NCBI RefSeq assembly: GCF_001680005.1
Contig: NC_033566.1
Coordinates: 1,674,001-1,738,000, forward strand
Length of the DNA stretch: 64,000 nucleotides
From: Plasmodium coatneyi
Lineage: Eukaryota; Apicomplexa; Aconoidasida; Haemosporida; Plasmodiidae
Reading direction: 5' to 3'
Shown: in pieces, positions 10,660 to 20,861 of the stretch
How the letters are laid out: every line of letters starts with the position of its first letter
How positions within the stretch are numbered: position 1 is the first letter of the stretch
Program-made: the position numbers and the translations under genes
The notes under the pieces: model-generated
What the model saw: only the letters and a program-made list of their open reading frames with translations
Told to the model about the DNA's origin: nothing
Databases searched by the model: none

Positions 10660-11421
10660 TCATTTTTGATTGCTCGAGGTGTTGATTTTGGAGTACAGCA
10701 GTGAGTCCTTCGTCTGTAGGGGGGGTGAAATGAAAAAAAAAATAAAATAAAATAATCAAAATAACGAACACAAAACGGACAGGTAAACATATCGGAGTGA
10801 CCCGGCACATGGACAATCGGCGGGGTGCACACATCACTGGCAAGTGCTCTCTTCTTCCGCTCCATACGTTGGCAATTTGGAAGGTGGCGTAGGTCCCAAG
10901 GATAAATGCCGTGATTAGCGTCAGTACGATCCTGTCGTTGGGAAAGGAAAAAAAAAATAAAATAAGGACAATGGAAAGGTGAGCAACAATGTATACAGTT
11001 TGCGATCGATGGTTGATTCGCCACTCATGGACGGGACCTCTCCCCTGGTAATATGCCAACCAGTGGACCGACTGTAAACAACCAAAACGGCGATGAAAGG
11101 CCCACTCGGATGCAGAAAAAGGTGTGCTTACCACAAGGTTACATGGAACTGAACGTTCGCCTGGTTCTCATCGTACACTACGCCCGTCTGTTAAAAGGAA
11201 AAAAAAAAAGGAGGGGGGGACAAACAGAATGAAGGAGGAGTTCCCCACCGTGTCGTAACTTCTTTTCATCACTATATTTGCAATTCTGTTATATTCGTTG
11301 TTCAAGCGTTTGTTTCCCGCTCGGTCACGTCACGAGCGTATGGCTCATCCCTTTGTGGCTTTACCTGTGCGGCGGCAAAGTGCAGGCTGAGCACAGCGCA
11401 TAAAAGGGCAAAAAGCTTCAT
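10660..11421 (-). CDS. ATP6AP2 (V-ATPase accessory/prorenin receptor)-like small protein
   Basis: Four tiny exons: complement(11365..11421), (11132..11187), (10868..10931), (10660..10713). All introns have GT/AG ends and phases agree; 76 aa. Residues 1-19 are a signal peptide (MKLFALLCAVLSLHFAAAQ). A short luminal part is followed by VQFHVTLWIVLTLITAFILG, one membrane span, then TYATFQIAN and the tail DSLLYSKINTSSNQK. This matches the C-terminus of ATP6AP2 in order and spacing: animal 'VVFNMVLW', the span, '[21 protein letters not shown]'. The large luminal domain of animal ATP6AP2 is missing, as expected for a minimal V-ATPase-associated fragment. The likely role is in the membrane (Vo) sector or assembly of the V-type H+ pump; this is inference. 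Two introns contain A/T tracts. Confidence 0.7.
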
Positions 11422-11735
11422 TTTCCAGGGTCACGCAAAATAAAAAAACAACAACAAAGCGTGCTTGCTTCCCGGCCTGCGTACTCAGTAGGATTGTACA
11501 GCTACTCGTGCAGATGTTTTCATTCCAATGTAGGACGTGCGCTGTATAATGCTCCCTCTTTACTTCTCTCCCTTTTTTGTTCGTTTTTCCTGCTCGTGTT
11601 TCTTTATTTTTGCTTATCAGCAGGGCTGGCGAAGCTGCGCATAATGCGTCAATCCGTCAATTCGTCAATCGGTTTGTTTCGCTTATTTTGACAAATTTGC
11701 CACTTTGTATGTTTTTTTTTTTTTTTTTGGAAAAG

Positions 11736-11905
11736 ATAATTTAGCTAGTTGTTCATACTTTTTTTTTCTTTTTTTTACATGCACAATGTGACCGGTTGTT
11801 CATATTTTTTTTTTTACATGCACAATATTGCCAGTTGTACATATATATATATATATATTTTTTACGTGCGCATTTTGGCTAGTTGTTCATACATATATAT
11901 ATAAT
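11736..11905. repeat. Four degenerate tandem units, TAGTTGTTCATA / ACATGCAC
   Basis: Four units of about 40-48 bp. Each has a core like GGCTAGTTGTTCATA (copies at about 11744, 11791, 11831 and 11877), then a T-tract or TA-tract, then ACATGCAC or ACGTGCGC between units. Similar cores occur singly elsewhere (GGCTAGTTTGTTCG near 1977). The array lies ~315 bp upstream of the ATP6AP2-like start, so it may belong to its promoter. Confidence 0.65.
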
Positions 11906-13520
11906 ATCTTTTTTTTTATTCTCCCCGTTTTTCGCCCTTTTTAACGCCTCGTAAATTGATTATACGGGGGAAAAACGAACTGGAAAAGAGAGTGCTCTCA
12001 TCCGCTCGGCGCTGAGAAGCTGGAACAAACAAAATTGATCACTTTTCCAGGGGGGTTTTGTCTTCCCAGAGAGACATACAAAGATCACACGAATGAGTAA
12101 CCGCCTTTGGTAGGCGCAACAAATTAAGGCCAAATGGAGTTAAAATTGTGGCTCCCCCTTGGTTGTGTGCAATGCGCGACAGTCGCATCATTGGGAAGAA
12201 AAGCGGACAAACGCTCACTTTTGTGTATGACCAATTTCGCGTTGAATAGCATGGTGCACCAGCGTTTTGCCTTCCTATCACGGTTGCCACCATGGGTAGG
12301 CCTTTACAATTGTAAAAATAATAAAGCAAAGACGAAAAAGGAAGGGAAACCCGCCGCTTTACACTTTTCCCCCGTTCGTATGGTCATCCGTAGGTGTGAC
12401 AAAATGTATGTCTCAATGGGGACACTTCACGAACCATATTGACATGGAGATCGTTTTATCCATTCGTCTTTTGGTGAGCTCCCCCCATTTGTAATGACCA
12501 GCGTGTACCCGCTGGACGATATAGTAGGTGAGCATCAAGAGTTGGAACTTCTCCCCCACACGCACACCCACGTAACACGTTTTCACAATTGAGCGCATGG
12601 TGAAGGATGTTCCCTAATCACCGTTAGCAGTTTACACCTCATTTGCAAATACCATAAAAAGGGGACTCACACGAATTAAACCACCGAATGGTGATCCCCA
12701 CAGCGGGCCCATTAGAAAAAAAAAGAAAAAAAAAATTCATTCTCCCCTCTTAGCTTGTGGTTCACTTCGTCCTTTTCTATGCTGACACGGATGGTGCATG
12801 TGACAGATGACAGGTATGCACGTGTGTTATTTTAGGCACCGCCCCTCCGTTCGTTCGCCTGTTAAGTAAACGCATACGTGGTAGGTGCCACCCTACATTG
12901 GGGCTCACTACAATGTTGATGATCGTGCCGACGAAAAGTTACCACCTTTTTTGGTATATGTCAGGAGGTCGATGGGACACATCGACTTGACCCTGTGAAC
13001 GTCGCGAGTCCTACAAACGTGTGTAAGTATAAGTGGAAAAAAAGAGTAGGTGCCGCGTGATAACAACGTGGGGATGGATGCATTGGCCAGAACCCACTTC
13101 GGTTGAAGGAACAGAGAAAAAAAAAAAGAAAAAGGGTAATAGCACCAAGTACACTATGTAACTAGGTTACACTTTTTCTCTTGAACCTTTTCCTCACCAA
13201 CGTCGCTCTTCCTGTGCGCTCCCCTTAATTGTGCAAAAAAAAAAAAAAAAAAAAAGTTTTCATTTTTTGCCCGTGTGTTATGGGAGAAGTTGTTCAGCAC
13301 ATTTGAAGTGAAGTGTGGAAAAATATCTTCCCGGGGGAAGAATCCTCTTGAGCATACGAAAGGGAGATGTGCGTATTTGCGCGGGGTGCACGAGCATATA
13401 ACCGATATTCACGAGCACGTGGCCTGTACAACGTTGTGGCGTAAAAAGGCGCCACATGGTGTCGAGGGCAGTGCACACCTTCGGGGAGGGAGGAGTACTC
13501 TGCTATCATACCTGAGCGCG

Positions 13521-13549
13521 AAAAAAAAAAAAATAAAATAAAATAAAAT
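13521..13549. repeat. Poly(A)/(AAAAT)n tract
   Basis: Thirteen A residues followed by AAAT/AAAAT units, same pattern as at 9589. Lies about 270 bp upstream of the 108-aa gene. Confidence 0.7.
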
Positions 13550-13819
13550 TCACCAATCTGCACTAAACTGCGTTATACCCTTAAATTTTACAAAATTCAA
13601 ATCGGCTGAAATGAGCAAAGCGGCAAAGAAGCCAAGTAGCTAAAACTATCTTAGTAGTTAACGAATCGAGTGAACCATCGAAAGGAAAGAATTTGTGAAC
13701 AGAAAAAGTGTACATCCACAGCCGAAGCCAGCGAATGCGCAGCTTTACGGCGCGCTAAAGAGAAAGGATTCCCCTGCCCAAAGTACCACCAAAAGCTTAA
13801 CAAATGAACGACGCACAAA

Positions 13820-14634
13820 ATGAAGTACGCGGCTTTTAGGAGCTCCATGAGGTACAACACATCTGTTCATATGTTCGCATGAAAAAAATAAAAAAAAGTG
13901 ATGCAGGTTGATTTAAGCGGCTTGGCCAAATGTGTTTTTTACACAATGGTGTTAAGCCAGGGGGATAGATAAAGCCGTTCGCTCTGTTCCTTTCCGTTAC
14001 GTGTTTTTTACGTTATCACTTCGCCGTTCATGCTGCTTCACCGTTGATACCGTTCCACCGTTGATGCATCCTCCTACCATCGTGCCCTCAGGTTTGCTGC
14101 CAAATTTTGCGGCAACAACAACTACAAGCTCTACATGAACAGCGTACCTCAGTTTTCGACCTTCGCCTATGGGAAGCACCTTAAAACGTAAGTCCATCTG
14201 GATTGTATGTGCAAATAGAAGTGGGTCTATAGGTACACCCTAAACAGACACTCACTTGGTTGGTTTGCTCATCTTTGCCCCTCCACTCCACCCCCAACGC
14301 AGCAACCCACTCACGAACAGACTGGACGACCTGCTAAAGCGGAACTCCACGTTGATCAGCACAATTAGCATTAACGGACTCGATGACCTGATCACACAGT
14401 CGTCTAAAATTGGTGAGTCCTTCTTGCATGACGTGCTTCGGCAAAACGGCCAGTTGGCCATGCTCGTCACCGCACTACGGAGGTATACCCTTTGGCGAAC
14501 GTTGACATGCGCACATATAGACGCACACGTGTATGTGTGTTAACGTATTGACTCCTTCAACACTCCCCCCATTCACTCATCCCCTTACTGCTTCCCCCCC
14601 CCGTTGACGTCGCAGAATCCATTTCAATGGCTGA
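13820..14634 (+). CDS. 108-aa conserved-looking protein, unknown function
   Basis: Hand-built four-exon gene: 13820..13851, 14092..14187, 14303..14482, 14616..14634; every intron is GT..AG and the phases agree; 108 aa. The N-terminus (MKYAAFRSSMRFAAKFCG) is basic and free of acidic residues, like a mitochondrial presequence. The second half (NRLDDLLKRNSTLISTISI, GLDDLITQSSKIGESFLHDV) is helical and heptad-like. I do not recognise the family. An alternative donor GTGAGT inside exon 3 (near 14412) would shorten it, but reading through keeps a sensible helix. The exon structure (short exons, small introns) matches the neighbouring tiny genes, which supports it being real. Confidence 0.55.
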
Positions 14635-14690
14635 TTGGCTACTCAACCTAGTGGAAGAATATCAATGTATGATAAAATTATACCAGTAGG

Positions 14691-14721
<31 letters not shown>

Positions 14722-17060
14722 TGCTTAAATGTACAAGCGAAAAGAGCAACCGAGTGTACACGTGTGAGAGGGAGAGAGAGAATGAGAACTGAGGAGCGTG
14801 CCCACATGCGCAACCCCATCGATGCGCCCGTCTCGACGCACCCACCTGAGCGACTGCTTCACTGCCACGGTTATTCCCCCGTTTCGTCTGTGTTTTTTTT
14901 TTTTTTTCCCCCACCTTTCTTCAGCCCAAGATAGATGTATACATTTTATGAACACGTTCATGCAAAGTGTGTCATGAGTTGTATGTTCATATGTTTTGTG
15001 TGTGAGGGGAGGAGCAACTTTTTTTTTATACGTATCTGTTTTGTGAAAACATTGGCCTTGATTGTTTGTTTTATTTGGTGACCCCACTGTGGGGGAAAAT
15101 ATTTTTCCTTTTCATGTGACCGTTTCGTAATTGTCTTGTTGTTGATTCATCCCTGACGCGTTCGCCCCGATTACGCAGGCAGCAAAGCTGAATTGGCCTC
15201 TAGCCAGGCTGCTAACCAGGCCGCAAACTAGGTTGCTTACCACAGTATGTATTTGCCCCTACATGGTGTTGTGCCGCTTGTGAGACATCTCCTATGTATT
15301 TACACGGTTAAATGTGCTGCGTTTCTTTGCGTTCCGTTGAGCGTTGTGAACCTCCATGTAGAGTGAATTGAGTTGATGGGGTAGGCGGGACTAGCACATC
15401 CACATTCGTATGCCACGTAGTTTTACCACCCATGAGGTGGCCCCCTCCCCCCTGCTATTCATGCCTGCGTTGTTATGCACTTCTCACACTTTCTCCTCCC
15501 CCCCCTTTTTCACCCACCTCTTGGTAGTAATTCTATCACGTGTAAATATGACCACAATAAGGTTAGCACTTTTTAAGGCACGTCGGAATGAACCAACAGG
15601 GAGGTGTCATCCCCCATTCGGTGTATGCGTGCGATCACTACGATCAGTGGGTCCTGTCCATTTTGTCCCAATCCATTTTTGCTATCCACCTGTACCATTA
15701 CCTTGTGTCTTCTCCATGTTATGCCATTTCTTATTGCCTATCACCAGCACATGCATGAGTGGGTGTGTACCTGTGGACACGCAACTTCGTGCACATGAGG
15801 AACCGAGTGCCCAATCAGGGGAGTCACCTCCTCCCACTCCCCCTATACGTATATAAATACATCTTTAACATATATTTTTTTTTTTTTTTTTTTTTTTTCT
15901 CCATGTTGTGTAAATACATGTGATACTAAAGCAGTTGGTTTTCCATTAGGAGCATTAATGAGTTGCCATTATGACCTTCCTACGTGAGTGGAGAGAATGC
16001 AGTGAATTGTCCTTACAAGATTGTTTCCGGAAAGATGAAAAAGGGAAAACACAAACTGCCAGAGTCAGTGCCATATTGGTATGAATTTTTCAACCTACCG
16101 TCAGCATTGTACGAGCTTCATGCGACCGTCACATGTTATTTTTAACTTTGGAGTGGTTAACTTTTTATTGCAATTTTGTTTCCCTCGTTTTTGTGCCATG
16201 TCCTAGTGGGAGTGTCACCCCCCCCAACTAGCGTCTAGTCGCGTCCAAGCAGTAGCGGACGGGGGGGACGGCCACATGTGTATATGTTGTGTGGATTATT
16301 CCTAACTGTGTGTGTGCGTGTTACAGTTGCGTAGGAGTAGCGGTGAGAGGGGGAGTGTGCCAAACCACGTGCGCATATATATATGTGTGTGCATGTGTAT
16401 CCACGTGCCTGTGCTCTTTTTTTTCTCCTTCCGATAGGCCACTTTTTACAAGAAATTTGGTTGTGACCGCGCCATGGCACATACACATTATTGTGTCCGC
16501 CCTGCACACGTCTGCGCAGTCCTTTGGGCAGTTGCTTGTGCAACAATCGTCCATGTAGACATTTCGCATCCATTTCGTAATAATTTGCCTGTACACTTTG
16601 CACTCCCCCCACTGTGCGTGTACCCATTTTAAAACCTTCTGTTTTTTTTTTTTAAATGCAACTCGTACTGGACCCCCAAGCGAGGACTCCAAAGCGGCCT
16701 CGAAAACGGAGCATCCTCCTTTGGGGCCACAAAATTGTGCGAATTAAGACATACGACAATTGAACCACGCAGGTGGGCATAAAAGTTAGCGCAAATGTTA
16801 ATGCAAATGTTAACAGCAAAGGCTGTTACAAAAGGTGGCGTAAAAGTTGGGGAAACACTTCCCCACCAATAGGCGCTGCAAGTTGGCCGAAAAAAAGGAA
16901 GCCAATCTTTGCAGCAAATGCACACACAGAGGAATTTCAAAATGGCTAGCTGCCTGAACAGGCAATATATTTTTTTTCTTGGCTAGCCAGTTGTGACTTT
17001 TTTTTTTTTTTTTTTTTTTTTTTGCTAGCCCTCATTTCCCCTTCGGGGGTGCATCAGGAC
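14635..17060. other. Unusually long convergent gap, may hide a gene
   Basis: 2.4 kb between the stops of the 108-aa gene (plus) and NOG1 (minus); other convergent gaps here are 0.3-0.7 kb. Contains poly(dA) at about 14690-14718, poly(dT) near 15867-15898 and 16999-17023, and TG/CA-rich DNA at 16270-16420. Two cysteine-rich open stretches occur (15.6-15.8 kb plus; 16.4-16.6 kb minus); the second is listed separately. Confidence 0.5.
16321..16692 (-). CDS. Possible cysteine-rich small protein (uncertain)
   Basis: An open frame of 123 codons. Its middle reads like protein: WGECKVYRQIITKWMRNVY, then DDCCTSNCPKDCADVCRAD with closely spaced cysteines. A plausible acceptor (poly-A then CAG) lies near 16643 on the minus strand, so translation may begin in a missing upstream exon or at an internal ATG near 16570. 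The C-terminal end runs into a TG/CA-rich tract coding for His/Thr-rich sequence, which is less convincing. Overlapping frames on both strands are also open, so this may be chance. I do not recognise the cysteine pattern. Confidence 0.22.
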   Translation of the reverse strand: MESSLGGPVRVAFKKKKQKVLKWVHAQWGECKVYRQIITKWMRNVYMDDCCTSNCPKDCADVCRADTIMCMCHGAVTTKFLVKSGLSEGEKKEHRHVDTHAHTYIYAHVVWHTPPLTATPTQL

Positions 17061-19178
17061 TTAGCGCCTGGAGGTTTTACCTATGGACCTCTTTCCCGAA
17101 AACAAATGTCGCGGCTTCTTCGCCGGGATGGAGCGGTCCGCTTCGCCCTTTGTTCCCTTTTCGATTTTCCTGTACGCAGCTTTGTTCAGTTTGTATGCCT
17201 TTCTCCTCTGCAACTCGGTCGATGTGCTCTGGAAAATCTTGGACTTCTTCGTTGGGTCTCCATACATGTTATCCTTAATTTGTTTCTTCTTGCAAATGTC
17301 CTTTTTCACCTTCTGCGCGTTGAGGAGGCTCTTTGCAGATCCCTTGGAGGAACCATTATTCTTGGCGGTTCCGTTTAGTGTGCCCTTTCTTCTGGCCCGC
17401 TCGGTCATACTTTTGAGTACCTTCTCCTTGTCCAATTTGAGGGTATCCAATTTTTTGCCCATCTCGTCAATTGTTTTGTTTTTCTTGTGATACAGTGGTT
17501 GCTTCTCTTCATTCAATTTGGCACTGAGTTTCAGTCCCTTCAGTCGGAGGGCCATGCGCTCCAAAATTTTTTTCGTTTTAAACCACATGGGGTCGATCTC
17601 TGCGTCTTGATCGAACAGTTCCTGTTCTTCCTTTTCCAACTCGAGTAACTTCTGTTCTATATCCAAGTCGACAAAATCGCTGATATTTTTTCCGTTGTAT
17701 ATTTCGGGGATTACATCATATTTGTGCTCCTCCTTTATGTCGTACACGCTTCTCACGTCGACGGAGTAGACCCCTGCGCCTCCGCGTTCGTTTTGCAGGT
17801 CGATTTGCAAGACTCGGTCATCCTTGCGGTTGCTCAGGTAGCTCTGCCTGGATTTATTTTTCTTTTTCAGCTTTGCTTCGCGCATGGTGAGGGGGACGGT
17901 CTGTTCAGCAAGGGTGTTTCCATCTGCATCAGCCGTATTCTCGGCGTCTGCCTTGTTACCCTGCATTGCTTCCTCATCCTTCGCTGCTTTCTCCCGTTCT
18001 TCCCGCTCTTTCCTCTCCTGCCTCTCCCTTATGACTGACTCCGGAATGAAGGGCGCCCGTTCCTGGTTGACCCTGCGCTCACCCAACTTTGCATTGAGTA
18101 GATTTTCTCGATCCAGTTGAAATTCGGCAGCCTGGTCACTTTTCAGCATATCACAAGCAACCTCCTTTGCTTCCTCCACACCGACCCCGGTCAGTGTACT
18201 GAAGGAACAAAACTTCACGGGCACCTTAGCATCGTCGATAATTTGTTTTATGAGCATTTTATTATCCACAGAGAGACTGTCCAAATTCGTTTTGTCAATT
18301 TTGTTAAACCCAATGACAACAGACTTGTTCCGAAAGAGAGTTCTAATAGAGTGAAAAAGATTAACCTGCTCCTTAATGGACATCCCACATTCTTCACTAA
18401 TATCTATAATAAAAAGGATAACTCCGTTAATGTGCGCTAACGCAGTGATGGTGGTCATTTCTATGGTGTTTCTATTTTCTAGAGATCGATCTAGCAATCC
18501 TGGCGTGTCGATAACTTGGAACCTATTCAACTTATGGTCGAAATGACCTACGTATAAATTTGTCGTCGTAAAGGAATATGGTTGCACCTCTACATTTGCT
18601 CTAGAGACGATATTAATGAAGGAGGACTTTCCTACATTGGGTGCACCAGCTAAGAGGATGGTTTTCTTATGAGGGTTTATGGATGGGAGCCGGGTTAAGT
18701 TCTGTCTCACTTCTTCTAAGTAAACTAAACTGGGTTGTAACTTCTTCACCATTTTGCACATACGTCCGAGCGCACTAATTTTTAGCATCTTGCATTTGTA
18801 CAGAGAAGAACTGAACTTTAACAATTTAATATAATCCTGACAGATGCGTTTTACCGACTTCACTGCATAGCTACATTGTCCCAAGGCTAACTTGTAGTGG
18901 TCCCTGTCGTATAGGATATTGGCCAGATCAGAATAAAAAGGATGTATATCGTCCAACTTGGGGAAGTCATTTATTATGGTTTGTAACTTTTCTCGGAAGA
19001 GCTCCTGGCACATTTTCACCTTCCTCATGTAAAAGTTCCTTATCCTCGTTATTTTAAATCCCTTATGGATTTCCGTGGGCGTTTTCCTCTGCGTCCTGGA
19101 GAGCACCACGTCCACCAACTCCTTCGCGTTCACCACCGGCTTGATGTCCTTGAACCGGTACAGGCTGGATTCCTTCAT
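17061..19178 (-). CDS. NOG1: Nucleolar GTP-binding protein 1 (NOG1/GTPBP4)
   Basis: Single exon, 705 aa, close to yeast Nog1 and human GTPBP4 (~630-650) with some extra charged sequence. NOG1 is a nucleolar GTPase needed for maturation of the 60S subunit. The N-terminal helical domain (residues 1-170, with RNFYMRKVKMCQE) is typical. The G domain shows G1 GAPNVGKS at 178-185, G3 DTPG at 224-227 and G4 NKID at 292-295, all intact. Residues ~385-435 are a charged insert (REERE, KDEEAMQ). The C-terminus is Lys/Arg-rich with FSGKRSIGKTSRR as nucleolar-type basic end. Start is the ATG at 19178, the only one that keeps the conserved N-terminus. It is divergent from P12p. Confidence 0.95.
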   Translation of the reverse strand: MKESSLYRFKDIKPVVNAKELVDVVLSRTQRKTPTEIHKGFKITRIRNFYMRKVKMCQELFREKLQTIINDFPKLDDIHPFYSDLANILYDRDHYKLALGQCSYAVKSVKRICQDYIKLLKFSSSLYKCKMLKISALGRMCKMVKKLQPSLVYLEEVRQNLTRLPSINPHKKTILLAGAPNVGKSSFINIVSRANVEVQPYSFTTTNLYVGHFDHKLNRFQVIDTPGLLDRSLENRNTIEMTTITALAHINGVILFIIDISEECGMSIKEQVNLFHSIRTLFRNKSVVIGFNKIDKTNLDSLSVDNKMLIKQIIDDAKVPVKFCSFSTLTGVGVEEAKEVACDMLKSDQAAEFQLDRENLLNAKLGERRVNQERAPFIPESVIRERQERKEREEREKAAKDEEAMQGNKADAENTADADGNTLAEQTVPLTMREAKLKKKNKSRQSYLSNRKDDRVLQIDLQNERGGAGVYSVDVRSVYDIKEEHKYDVIPEIYNGKNISDFVDLDIEQKLLELEKEEQELFDQDAEIDPMWFKTKKILERMALRLKGLKLSAKLNEEKQPLYHKKNKTIDEMGKKLDTLKLDKEKVLKSMTERARRKGTLNGTAKNNGSSKGSAKSLLNAQKVKKDICKKKQIKDNMYGDPTKKSKIFQSTSTELQRRKAYKLNKAAYRKIEKGTKGEADRSIPAKKPRHLFSGKRSIGKTSRR

Positions 19179-19498
19179 TTTGGCAACAGCGTGAAGAAAA
19201 AGAGTTACCCAAAAATCAGGTCAGCCTAAAGCAGTAACCGCGCAGGTGGTGAAGAATATTAAGAAAAAGTCAAATAGTACAATTGTCAGGCGATGTTCCG
19301 ACTGGAGAGGGACTTTCCTCCCTTTATCGAATTGCGAACAGAGAAGTCACAACTGTAAACTCGCTGAACGGTTGTTCCCTAACGGTTCGTTTAACCGCCC
19401 AAGTAATCATTTCAGCATTGCTCCTCTTCTCATCATATTGCATGAAAAGAGTTAAAGAAAAAGTGGAAGTTGCCTTTCTCCACTGCAAAGTGGGCAAG

Positions 19499-19531
<33 letters not shown>

Positions 19532-20861
19532 TGAAGGGATACTTTTTTTTCTACCCCGAAATGATCGTGACGACTTATGTTTGTAGTTATTTTCCCCTTC
19601 TACGTAAGCCGCGAAAAAGGTTGGTGGAGGATGGCGCTTCTTGCCACGAGGCGGGATCGAATTCGCGATGTAGGCGGCAGCCTCAAGGAGCAACCTAGCT
19701 CGTGTAGCGTCGCGTCACGTACATATAGGCATATTTTTATAAAGTCACTACGTATGCACGTTTTTTTTTTTTTTTTTTTTTTTTTCTTACTCGTCCCCTC
19801 TGCATGCAAATCGCGCCGCTTGGAGGAGGGGGCGAAATTCCCTGCAGCGTGCCTTTTGGCTACTCATCCGGAACGGCGGAGACAATTTGAAGTAGATAGA
19901 GCGGGAGCCCCAAGTTGCACGCAATTGCCAGGAAGGAAGCGCCTGGAGAACTGCGGCCCGACCGACGGAGCGCCACCACCCCCGTTGAGGCAACTTTTTT
20001 GTTTCCGTTTTTTTTTTTTTTCTTCCCACCAGTCAAGAAGCAATCGGAGTGGAAAATATAAAAAAGAAGCTTGTGAAAAAAAGCAAACGAACTAAATGCG
20101 ACAAAGCGAGCGCAACACAGTTTAATGAACTCCACCAAAAGCGCAAACTTACCCGTAAGTAAAAACGGCGGCCAGAACTGGGCGTGCAAAAAAAATATAG
20201 GACCAACCACAGCCCACGAGGAGCTATGCATATGTGAGCCAGGACGGGCAACTCCTCAAAAAAAAAAAAAAAAAAAAAAAGCTTAACCGCAAAAGTGTGG
20301 TAAACTGTTATACACGTTGCTGAGTTTTTTTTTTTTTTTTTTTTTTGTTATACATTTTTGAAGGAGCATATTTTACCGCCCACCGTTTACAAAACGGTTT
20401 AAAAGATAGCAGCGCGAGGAATGTCCCCTCCTTTGCATTTTTTTCCTGAGTTTCCTCGCATGGAAGCATGTTGGTGAAGGGAAGGAGGAGGAAGACCTAA
20501 GCCGTTAGAGGGGCGCAAACAACGGGAAGGAAGGAGTTCTCCTTGTAGCTACCTGTTTGGGACCATCCCATTTGTGATTACTCCTTTTTGATTGATTACT
20601 TTTTTTTCCCCTGTGGATGCCCAACGCGTGCTACGCAGACGAATGAGCTTACCCCTTTTCATGTCGCTCCGTTGTAACTTCACCTCCGAAGGGAGACACG
20701 CATGGCCGAAAGGGGGGGAAGCAGCAAGGAAAGCCTGTCTCGGTAGCTACCCACCTGTGTACCTACCTGCGTGACGACCTACCTATGCACGTGTGCACCT
20801 CGAAAGAAGGAGCTTCCCCTTGGTTAACCGATGATATGAAGGTAACGCGGAAGAGGCGAAA
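19179..20861. other. Divergent promoter region of NOG1 and P12p
   Basis: 1.7 kb with several long homopolymers: A29 at 19501-19529, T-run at about 19761-19785, A-run at about 20258-20280 and T-run at about 20326-20346. GTGCAC at 20793. Some GC-rich stretches (19620-19700, 19800-19990). A tRNA-like stretch at 19630-19720 does not fold into a cloverleaf. No gene supported. Confidence 0.6.
20793..20798. promoter_or_regulatory. Candidate AP2-I-type motif GTGCAC upstream of P12p
   Basis: GTGCAC 64 bp before the P12p start codon. P12p is a merozoite surface-type gene, so an invasion-stage regulator is plausible, but the motif is short and this close to the ATG it may lie inside the 5' leader. Confidence 0.2.

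Larger units (their letters stand above)
11422..13819. other. Divergent promoter region
   Basis: 2.4 kb between two head-to-head small genes. Contains the degenerate tandem repeat at 11736-11905, an (AAAAT)n tract at 13521-13549 and A-runs near 12716, 13113 and 13237. Short frames such as 12413-12598 (minus) and 12134-12442 (plus) show no convincing coding features. Confidence 0.55.

Noticed and set aside
12413..12598. 61-codon minus-strand frame in the divergent promoter region
   Set aside because: No motif, no partner exons found, and it lies where two promoters are expected.
15604..15798. Possible LITAF-type zinc domain (CPFC, hydrophobic stretch, CTCG)
   Set aside because: Spacing between the cysteine pairs and the second motif do not match LITAF, and all three frames are open here.
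19630..19720. tRNA-like sequence on the minus strand (CACGAG/CTCGTG ends, TTCGATCC)
   Set aside because: The end pairs form, but the T-arm stem does not pair and the length (~60 nt) is too short for a cloverleaf.
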